A stretch of 64,000 nucleotides of DNA, taken from the NCBI GenBank assembly GCA_964036315.1, contig OZ038492.1, positions 39,835,353-39,899,352 on the forward strand, in the 5' to 3' direction. Under the pieces are notes generated by a model. The model was not told the DNA's origin, searched no databases, and saw only the letters and a program-made list of their open reading frames with translations. How positions within the stretch are numbered: the stretch's first letter is position 1; every line of letters begins with the position of its first letter. This DNA comes from Acanthosepion esculentum (taxonomy: Eukaryota > Mollusca > Cephalopoda > Sepiida > Sepiidae). The position numbers and the translations under genes were made by a program. Below are positions 56,810 through 64,000 of the stretch, piece after piece.

Positions 56810-57130
56810 TGGATTTATTTGTAATACAACCTTTTTATTACTTTAAACGCTATTATAGTGGATACTTCCTATTGAAAATAGACACTCTACTCTCGTTAAT
56901 TAAACAGTGCTTTAAGTCTATTGATCTGCGTATTCGAGAAATTATAGTAAAGAAATTATGTTCCATGATAGGGATCGAACCTGTATCACCCTTAATCTAC
57001 CATGAGATCCGTGATGATTTATCATCGGGCACGAAGAACGAAGCAGCAAGTAGGGTTCTATTTTCATTTTTTAAGGAAAGCATATCTCCTCCCCTCAGAT
57101 TATTATCTCGGAAGCTTCAAACCTGATCAG
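56810..57130 (-). repeat. Dispersed repeat R3, copy 2, with tRNA-like box
   Basis: 56820-56950 matches 44100-44235. The minus strand has ACAGGTTCGATCCCTATCAT at about 56966-56985, a canonical B box, with TAGATTAAGGGTGATA before it. R3 is thus probably the body of a tRNA-derived SINE whose head is kept only here. Confidence 0.55.
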
Positions 57131-58300
57131 TTTCCTTCCGACACTGTAATAACTCTTGAAGTAATAAGAATGTCGGATTCAATATAAATACATTCATTCT
57201 TTAGAAATTGCTTTGTTTACGTTTCGTATTTGTGGTATGATTTGTTTCATGAATTATCAATTTATTGTTGCTTGCATTCTTTATATTTGTAGAAAGGAAA
57301 TAGGTGGGTAAAGCATTCTGTTGGGCTGTGTCTCAGTGATACGGGGACATTATAAGTCGGTTAAGATACCATTTATACGAGCGGTCATTGAAGCATGTCT
57401 CAGTGCTATTCTTTCTTGCCTTCACTGTCAGAGGAACATAAGACACTGCTGAAACAGGTACTCAGATTTACGATATCAAGGCGTTTACTTGCACAGACAA
57501 CACTGTAGAATATGATATATCTATGTTTTCTTTTTTCATACAATTGCTAATTCAATACAAGGTACAAGAGATTCTCAATGTAAAGTGTTATTGAATGAGG
57601 TTTATTTTATGAACGTAAGTGGAAGAGGTAAGAATTATGAGCATATTTAGTATAAATAACGGTTGACCGTGGATTTGAAGAGAGAAATTCTGTCAGGATT
57701 CTTTTCCACAAAGTAGCCTATGTAGCCAACGGAATCTTGCTTACCCCAAAGTCAGCAAATGGCTCTTCATAATAGCTAAGACGGTTGAAAATACTTGAAG
57801 CAAAATAAGAGGAGAAAAATGAACTTCGGAAATTTCATCCCTAATCTCAATCCTAATATACAATATCCCATTCAGAAATTGGAAATTGGAGACTTTGTCT
57901 CTCGAATTTGTATATGCGTATATGCATATACGTGTGTGCATATACAAATATCAGTAAAAATATTGTTTTAGAGTATGCTTTATTTACCGGTAAAAGTGCT
58001 CAATATCAAAGGTAGAGCATGTGGGGCGTAGTTGAGTGAGAGACCAGCAAAATTCTTTGTAACACCAAAGATGAAGTGAAGGAAAAGTTTATGGCAGCAT
58101 TCACCAACTCTGACAAGGAACCGTCCAGAAGAGACGAAGTCGTCTTGAGGCCGTGATTGAAGCCAATGACGATTTTACTGAATAAATTTACTCTTTCGCA
58201 TTTCAAGGTATCTTTGTGTAATTTTGGTAGATATATCTGTTAAATGAGATGTCAGTATTATTTTCATTTTTGCGTAATTTAGACGACAATTTAACTATCG
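57131..58300. other. No recognisable gene
   Basis: Several short frames (57947-57741, 58206-58006) without recognised domains. TATATGCGTATATGCATATA near 57910 is a small palindromic patch. Confidence 0.4.
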
Positions 58301-58302
58301 CC

Positions 58303-58306
<4 letters not shown>

Positions 58307-58347
<41 letters not shown>
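58307..58347. repeat. (TA)n microsatellite
   Basis: TA run. Confidence 0.94.
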
Positions 58348-58349
<2 letters not shown>

Positions 58350-58460
58350 GTTGTTATTGACCTCAATGAGGAAGGTGCTGTATATGTTTTGGGTTTGTTT
58401 TTTTTTTAATTTGTCAAGTATTTTCACTCTCATCCAAGATCATCTTCAGGGGTGATTTGC
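58350..58460 (-). repeat. PLE-associated tail
   Basis: On the minus strand CCTGAAGATGATCTTGGATG, then AGAGTGAAAATACTTGACAA resembles 59655-59700 and 56276-56315. Confidence 0.45.
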
Positions 58461-58685
58461 TTAGACAACAAAATAATGTGATTGTTTGTTGTGAATTTAT
58501 TTGTAAATGCGCATGAAAAGCGCTCTGTTAATTCAAAATTCCTTTTCTTGGTATATTGATAGACACCAATAGTAATACATTTATTACCTTCCCGATATAA
58601 GAATTAAATAGCATAAACACGTGTACTTTCATGTCCTAACTTTTACAAAACAGCGATTCTATAAAATTTAATAAACCGTGCAAAG
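58461..58685. other. No recognisable feature
   Basis: Nothing recognised; possibly PLE interior. Confidence 0.35.
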
Positions 58686-58689
58686 TTTA

Positions 58690-59325
58690 ACTCTTCAACG
58701 AAAAAAATTCTACACTATATTAAAAAAAACATGAAACAAACTCTCATTGATAATGACATTCCTAATTACATTGTTGATGAACAAATTAGACAAGCTGTTA
58801 GAAATGTTAATATAAATAAAAAAGAACATAATACTTCCGCAAATAACCCTAAATATATCAAACTACTATAGCGCAATCAAATACGCTCTATTATTCAAAC
58901 AAGATGAACGAATCCTAAAATAACTCATACTAATATATCCCCCACTGATCACAGTAAAAAAAATGAAATTAATTCTATACTATACAAAATATAATACAGC
59001 ACAAGTAATCATCCTCAACACCACTTTTCCGTCAGCTAATGTTTTGCAAAAGAGCAACATTGTATATCAATTTAAATATCATTTGGGAGATTGTATCTCT
59101 GACAAAGAAGTAAATATGTATTATTGACAAAATTATCGAGGGGACTTACATTACATCTGTGAGATTCAATCTAAACTGCACAACATTTAAAGGAACGTTC
59201 CTTAGAATAATATTAATTGACAATACAAGTATACTCCGCCAAGAAAATAAAAATCAAAAACTTCTAATTCTCGATATGAGAAAAATACAACCGACATATA
59301 GCAGTACAGAAATGTTTTAAATGTC
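58690..59325 (+). pseudogene. PLE C-terminal relic (RT tail and GIY-YIG)
   Basis: KFYTILKKT-like sequence then KQTLIDNDIPNYIVDEQI near 58735-58795. Around 59045-59110 SNIVYQFKYHLGDCISDKE marks the CPxGDC boundary, with the first Cys replaced (YHLGDC). LHNI..RNVP and RQYKYTPPRK follow in broken frames, ending with TYSSTEMF and a stop at about 59320. More decayed than the 12-13-kb copy. Confidence 0.68.
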
Positions 59326-59330
59326 GAAAT

Positions 59331-59525
59331 CAGCAAGGTTTGAAAATACATAAATTGTATTATTTTTTAATTGCAATTATAACAGCAAGGTTTGAAAATA
59401 CATAAATTGTATTATTTTTTAATTGCAATTATAACAGCAAGGTTTGAAAATACATAAATTGTATTATTTTTTAATTGCAATTATAACAGCAATGTTTGAA
59501 AATGCTTAAATTGTAATTTAAAAAA
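59331..59525 (+). repeat. Perfect 52-bp minisatellite, three copies plus a diverged fourth
   Basis: CAGCAAGGTTTGAAAATACA begins at 59331, 59383 and 59435. The three 52-bp units are identical as far as I can read. The fourth from 59487 has CAGCAATGTTTGAAAATGCT and breaks down. It starts about ten bases after the PLE stop codon. Confidence 0.95.
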
Positions 59526-59761
59526 AAAAATTTCAAATATAAAGTAAGTGACCTCCTGCTACGTTAATTTTTTTTAATTAAAAAAACTCGTTTAAAGTGC
59601 ATTTGCAAACAACTATCAATTATATTGTTTATTTTTGTCTTAGCATTTCAAACCTGGAGATGATTTTGGGTGAGATTGAAATTACTTGAGAAAATAAAAG
59701 AAATGCAAAATCTACTGCGCCTTCCTTACTGAGTTTAATAATAAAGATATGCTGCCTAAAT

Positions 59762-59763
<2 letters not shown>
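59526..59763 (+). repeat. PLE tail and amino-terminal fragment, plus strand
   Basis: GAGATGATTTTGGGTGAGAT at 59656, then plus-strand codons for EFNNKDMLPKYTHT ending at the CA repeat (TGCTGCCTAAATACACAC). The last part resembles the FNNTCLNNDLLPEYT peptide coded oppositely on the other side of the microsatellite. Confidence 0.55.

Positions 59764-59820
<57 letters not shown>
59764..59820. repeat. (CA)n/(TA)n microsatellite
   Basis: CA run then TA run, flanked on both sides by PLE amino-terminal fragments that converge on it. Confidence 0.95.
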
Positions 59821-59821
<1 letters not shown>

Positions 59822-59823
59822 TG

Positions 59824-60172
59824 TGTGTATTCGGGTAGCAGATCATTATTCAAACATGTATTGTTAAATATAACAGACAACGAATATCTATCATGTTTGA
59901 TAATGAACCGTCCTAAACCTCGTATAGTGGCTTTAGTTTCGATGTCATCTTTCATGGTGAATATATCTGTTGTAATGTCCAAACAATCATTATGATGATG
60001 GCTCATGTGAGCCGAAAGCTTAGATCAAGGAATAGCATAATAAAAAATAACGAAATGTTGGACAGTTTTGTATTTATTTTCTCCCGAAACTAAAGCCACT
60101 ATACAAAGCCTAGAACGGCTCATGATCAAACATAATAGGCATTCGTTGTCTGTTATATTTAACAATATATGT

Positions 60173-60178
<6 letters not shown>
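59824..60178. repeat. Divergent pair of PLE amino-terminal fragments, longest arms
   Basis: Arms 59849-59942 and 60085-60177 are inverted repeats with about 11 mismatches in 93. The left arm on the minus strand codes ETKATIRGLGRFIIKHDRYS then LSVIFNNTCLNNDLLPEYT. The right arm on the plus strand codes ETKATIQSLERLMIKHNRHS then LSVIFNNICLN. Most differences keep residues similar, as expected if the sequence was once coding. The spacer (142 bases) includes CTCATGTGAGCCGAAAGCTT. Confidence 0.8.
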
Positions 60179-60259
<81 letters not shown>

Positions 60260-60292
60260 TAGATAGACAGACAGATAGATAGATAGATAGAT
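60179..60292. repeat. (TA)n then (GATA)n microsatellite
   Basis: TA at 60179-60214, then GATA/GACA repeats to about 60292. Confidence 0.96.
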
Positions 60293-60895
60293 ACGAATGA
60301 GATAGAGAGATAGAGAGAATATAAATAAAAAGTCAGATACATAAATAGATATACATACAAATATATATTCAAGTTTATGTATAATTCTATATTTTAAAAT
60401 CATTTTGATAAACGGTATCATATGTATGCGTTTGGTTTATTTTGAATGATTTCTTGTGCACGTAACTTACACTATTTAATCTAAATAATTATTTCGAGAA
60501 AAAAATGTGTCACATTGTAAACAATGTTGATGACGGGATGAATTTTCGATATAGGAATTTAATGGCGTACATTGTTTTATTTTCTCCTCCCAGTGACATC
60601 ACGGTTGAGTGAACATCGACACTATCTCACTTTCTGGTTCGGGGCACAATGCATCTTTTCTTTTCCATAAGACCCTTCCCCACCTGCAACTTCACTTTTC
60701 AAGTTCCCCACCCAAATTCATCCAGAATCAACGCTATTTTTCACACTCTACATGTGAGCGATATTCATACAGGTGGCGCCCGATGTCGGTCAATACTTAA
60801 CAAACTATTGTCCTTGTGTTACATTCCTGTGTTCACTACAAATTTGTTGGGAATTCCAACGTAAACGGTTGACATTCCGGAAGGCCTTTCTGTCT
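60293..60895. other. No recognisable gene
   Basis: AT-rich, then more mixed sequence from 60580 on with overlapping short frames (60609-61057). None shows a known domain. Confidence 0.4.
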
Positions 60896-60899
60896 CAAA

Positions 60900-61565
60900 T
60901 CTTTTTTTATTCATGCGGTTCAAGATTCATGCGAGCATGGCGCTCCTTAACTTCCTATCTTTTGGAGCTCTTTTGTCATCTTATTATCACTCGCGTCACT
61001 GTTCAGCCATCAATTTACGTATGTTTATTAGGTGTGTCACACGCTGTTTACTTCTGACCATCTTTTCTCCAGTATGTCTTGTGTGTGTCAAATTCTCCAA
61101 GCCCTCTTTCCTCATTATTTATCCCAGAAATTTGAAGTCTCATTCTGTTTTTTTAACTATAATCGTTCTTTTGTCTCCATTTGCTTTTAAACTTCCTCGT
61201 TAAGCACATGTTCATTTCATGTCATTCTAAGCCCACTTCTGTAGAACCACATCTCATGTTGCCTCATGTCTCTTATTCATCTGTGAGGAAATTGTCTAGT
61301 ATTCACTGCCATCTAGGGAAAATGCTATTAGCTAGGTTAACATCTCTCTCTGTCCCTCTTGCTTTCGATCTGTCCTGTGTGTTAATTTTCCCAAGCCCTC
61401 TTTTCTCAATATATCTCTCGTAGAAACTTCTGAAATTATCTAGTTTCCATTTTCCTTATAAACACCTCGTTGCTCACATGCTCCGTCTATGGTATTCCCA
61501 GCGTCATTCAGTAGAGCCATATCACTTTAGTTTCAAATATTCTTTTCTGCTATACGTTAGCAACT
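60900..61565 (-). pseudogene. LINE-A relic containing an internal ~295-bp duplication
   Basis: TTCTCCAAGCCCTCTTTCCT at 61098 and TTCCCAAGCCCTCTTTTCTC at 61388 are the same LINE-A segment twice. Each is followed by CAGAAATTTGAAGTCT- or GTAGAAACTTCTGAAATTAT-like sequence, GCTCACATG and TCTGTAGAACCACA or TCAGTAGAGCCATA. The order matches the 31.5-kb copy. Strongly mutated. Confidence 0.65.
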
Positions 61566-61599
61566 TCATCTAGATCAACTTTATCCAGCATCCAGTTCT

Positions 61600-61870
61600 A
61601 TATAGGATGATTGATGAGTCAAAATCTCCTCTGAAGCTGTTCCTTCATTATTTATCTTTTTACAGTGAGGTTCACCCTGTACAGGGACACATCCTGCCTG
61701 TGAGAGAGAGGTTGCAGGGTGGAAAATAATTTGCCGCCCACAAAGACGCAGATACGCTTTTGAAAGTGAGGACTGGGCAGCTACTACCCAAAGATGACAG
61801 TAGTATTCTATTGTAGGCCGAATATTGTTCTTGTAAAATACATAGGATAGCACAAGGTAACAGGTACATT
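61600..61870 (-). pseudogene. LINE-B RT-tail fragment
   Basis: From 61853: MLSYVFYKNNIRPTIEYYCH, LWVVAAQSSLSKAYLRLCGR and HPATSLSQAGCVPVQGEPHC. It parallels LSSLDRVEKRHRILVGDELF in the 36.9-kb copy with frame changes. 5' and 3' parts absent. Confidence 0.7.
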
Positions 61871-61949
61871 CTGCTTACGTAACGGATTAAAATGTTTAAT
61901 GTCTGCGTATTAAGGTTAAGACTCAGCCCTATTTTTAATCAGTATCACC

Positions 61950-62335
61950 CAAGCCAGGCAGTAATGTCATTAAACGCGAGGGGTTACAAGGTGTGGAAGT
62001 ATTAAGAACGGAAGCAATAAGCATGAGCAGAAAGTGTAGGGAATAATCAGTAGATAGAGATTGAGATTGCATTCAAATTTTTGCAGATTAAATTTGTCTG
62101 GAAATCATGGAGCTAGAAGTGAGTTCCACAAATTCGAGAGAAGAATTTGCCAGCTTAGAATTTACGGCTACAGCTTAACTGTAAATTGATGAGATCTCGA
62201 CACCAGTCTAGCGTTGCGCTTAAATTTAAAAAAGAAAACTCTAGGCAAAGCGCTCATTCGAACAATTACCATTAAAGTATTTATAAGCATGGACGAATGG
62301 TAGACTTATTGATATGTAAGATAGAGTCTGAAGAG
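61950..62335 (-). pseudogene. LINE-C C-terminal relic
   Basis: Reversed 3' signature CCAAGCCAGGCAGTAATGTC and AACGCGAGGGGTTACAAGGT at about 61949-61993. Then GATTGAGATTGCATTCAAAT, TTGTCTGGAAATCATGGAG and AGATCTCGACACCAGTCTAG. Confidence 0.75.
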
Positions 62336-62515
62336 AAAAATCGTCTCGCCCGACATCGTGAATCTACTTTCTTAACAGCTGACCACTCAATAGATTCAAT
62401 ATAGTCTTTCCACTTCATATCAGCAGAGGAACATATATACGACCAATGGCTAAGAACGCTGCAAAATCTGTCGATTCCTTGTAAGGCTCCAGAAATGAAT
62501 TAACTCCTGAAATGT
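62336..62515. other. No recognisable feature
   Basis: GATAGAGTCTGAAGAGAAAAATCGTC near 62321-62346 resembles AGATAGATTCTGTCGGGAAAAATTGTC near 53951-53977. Family unknown. Confidence 0.35.
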
Positions 62516-62519
62516 TGTA

Positions 62520-62760
62520 TAATTGCAATAGCCAGTTCTGACCAAAAAAGGAGTAACACTGCCACATCAGGTCCGGAGCTTACAAGTTCTCACTTTCCAG
62601 CCTCGACGGAATTCAAAGTTGTATGCGCAGCCTTGTGGCTGATGAATAGTTATTCAACCATAAACGCCTTTCTCACAAACCAAACGTTCCTAGCCCATTG
62701 TTACATTGTCACTATTTTCATGTCAGTTATCCCTTGGTTCTACCAGTCCAGACCTTCACA
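62520..62760 (+). pseudogene. LINE-B relic, left of an insertion
   Basis: CACATCAGGTCCGGAGCTTA, CTTTCCAGCCTCGACGGAAT and AGCCTTGTGGCTGATGAATA correspond to LINE-B at 36850-36930. It ends in CCAGACCTTCACA, the left copy of the target duplication. Confidence 0.72.
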
Positions 62761-63568
62761 CCGTCCTCGGTAAGACGATAAACTACGTCCAACAACAAGG
62801 TTTCTGATCAGGAGCACGGAACCACCTCTTAGTTTCTGATGTTCCCAGGTAAACCCTTATCCGCCGTGGTAGCACCTGTTAGGGTCCCAGCTACCGGCAA
62901 ATAGTCGAGACCCAAACAGGCGTCAAAATCGCTGCGGAGGTGTTAAAATAGGCATTAATACCAATAATACATTTTTGAGGATAAATTATTACCAGAAATA
63001 CATTTTCGAGAAAGTGTTTTTACCAGCAATACTTTTATGAAGGATAAATTATTACCAGCAATACATTTTTGAAGTAAGAGTTATTACCAGCAATATAGTT
63101 TTGAAGGAAAAATTATTATCGGTGATACAAAATTGAAGGAAAAATTATTACTAGCAATACATTATTGAAGGAAAAATTATTAACAACAATAATTTTTTGT
63201 AGGAAAAATTATTACCAGCAATGCTTTATTGAAGAAAAATTATTACCAGCAATACGTTTTTAAAGGAAATTTTTTTACAAACAATTAACAGCAACACATT
63301 TTTGGAAATATATATTACAGCAATATATTTCTTTGCAAAAATATTACCTGCTATACATTTTTGGGAAAATACTACTAGCTACATATTTTTTTTTAAATAT
63401 TACCTGTAATGAATTTTTGAAAAAAAATTACCTGCAATAATAGATTTTTGAAGAAAAAAAAAATTACCAGCAATAATTTTTTTTTAATATGCCATCAATA
63501 AAAATTTTGGCTGCATTGAATAACCCATTGAGGTTAATATGCCGCAAAACAAAACAAAACAAAACAAG
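62761..63568 (+). mobile_element. 808-bp R2 retroposon with 13-bp target-site duplication
   Basis: CCAGACCTTCACA at 62748-62760 recurs at 63569-63581, a 13-bp direct repeat flanking the insert. The insert ends in (CAAAA)n (63544-63566), as expected of target-primed retroposition on this strand. The first ~160 bp match R2 at 20640. The middle is a 31-bp minisatellite (about 62955-63480). The element interrupts LINE-B, whose sequence continues on the far side. No open frame; it needs LINE proteins in trans. Confidence 0.88.
62955..63485 (+). repeat. Degenerate 28-32-bp minisatellite inside R2
   Basis: About 17 units of the form ACCAGCAATACATTTTTGAA followed by GGAAAAATTATT. The right half is more diverged, with shorter, A/T-richer units. 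Confidence 0.92.
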
Positions 63569-63860
63569 CCAGACCTTCACAGATACATCCCGCTATGCCG
63601 CATACACTGAATCAACGCACCCTAATTCCCTTCCTATTCTGTTTTTAAGGCGTAAGTTATACTCATATTGATTCATACTGCGAACTGATGCAATGTTGAA
63701 GACTCCCAAGTAGATGTTTCCTTCAGCATTACATTTTTAGTCTGTTCAAATCGAGTCTCAACCGTTATCTATCCTACATATCCTCATGATATGCAATTAT
63801 TTCTCCATGCCTATACACTCTAACAACATCCACGTTCAATAACCCTTAGGCCCGTATTAG
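63569..63860 (+). pseudogene. LINE-B relic, right of the insertion
   Basis: QTFTDTSRYAAYTESTHPNS continues the LINE-B tail. DSQVDVSFSITFLVCSNRVS corresponds to the GCFPDHYNLNMF region of the 36.9-kb copy at the nucleotide level. It ends near AACAACATCCACGTTCAATA. Confidence 0.7.
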
Positions 63861-64000
63861 ATTTACAGTCTTTATCTATATGCCGTGTCCATTCAGCAGA
63901 TTAGTTATCCAAAATTTTCTGTCCTTTGTAGCTCTTAATAAATATTGTCTTTTTACTACCTCTCCGAAACCCGATTCCGCCATCCATTTACTCATATTCG
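63861..64000 (-). pseudogene. LINE-A 3'-end fragment, cut by the window edge
   Basis: The reverse complement reads GAGTAAATGGATGGCGGAAT, TAGTAAAAAGACAATATTTA and GAGCTACAAAGGACAGAAAA, the LINE-A 3' region as at 37690-37790. Confidence 0.8.

Noticed and set aside
62955..63485. CRISPR-like array of repeats and spacers
   Set aside because: Units are contiguous and degenerate without unique spacers, in eukaryotic DNA within a retroposon.

Overview
The window looks like non-genic DNA from a coleoid cephalopod, most likely an octopus. This is inferred from A+T-rich sequence, very dense (TA)n/(TG)n microsatellites, many tRNA-derived SINEs and mixed old and young LINE, Penelope and Tc1/mariner debris; no species-diagnostic gene is present. 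No multi-exon host gene is recognisable. The only open frame resembling a host coding exon is at 50555-50956: a signal sequence or anchor, six cysteines, several N-glycosylation sequons and a good splice donor.

Layout. 1-1 kb: a Tc1-like transposase cut by the window edge. 1-4 kb: a dispersed repeat, SSRs and a 152-bp duplication. 4-10 kb: a LINE split by a SINE, two mariner relics, a possible hAT-like pair of ends and a DDE transposon with matching terminal inverted repeats (TIRs). 11-13 kb: an 80-bp perfect-end mariner MITE and a Penelope-like element (PLE) with GIY-YIG and reverse-transcriptase (RT) remnants. 14-16.5 kb: an L1-like LINE on the minus strand with ORF1-like and ORF2 pieces. 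17.5 kb: a TA-flanked MITE. 19-20.2 kb: the best-preserved LINE RT in the window. 20.6-33.6 kb: LINE tails, SINEs and SSRs, including a SINE carrying a hammerhead-ribozyme-like fold. 34-35.8 kb: a DUF4817-type DNA element and an LTR-like repeat with an internal tandem duplication. 36.1-37.8 kb: one LINE nested in another. 38-39.3 kb: dispersed repeats and a second copy of the 17.5-kb MITE. 40.5-42.1 kb: a hairpin MITE and a nearly complete Tc1 element. 43-46.5 kb: a mariner relic, a solo-LTR-like segment and LINE tails. 46.9-50.4 kb: a polypurine tract and GAAA minisatellites. 51-53 kb: two tandem arrays of tRNA-like units. 54-60 kb: SINE heads in inverted orientation, PLE fragments and a perfect 52-bp minisatellite. 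61-64 kb: LINE fragments, one split by an 808-bp retroposon with a 13-bp target-site duplication.

The parts do not form a pathway; they record successive transposition. Recurring families are given working labels. SINE-A has a tRNA head plus a GGCCG/CGGCC hairpin core. SINE-T has a tRNA head with GAGTTCGAATTCCAG. SINE-H has a tRNA head plus a hammerhead-like motif. LINE-A has a 3' end running into (GAA)n. LINE-B is jockey-like with a YADD box. LINE-C ends near GTAACCCCTTGCG. R1, R2 and R3 are dispersed repeats. The most unusual pattern is PLE amino-terminal fragments, found three times as divergent inverted pairs that run outward into dinucleotide microsatellites.
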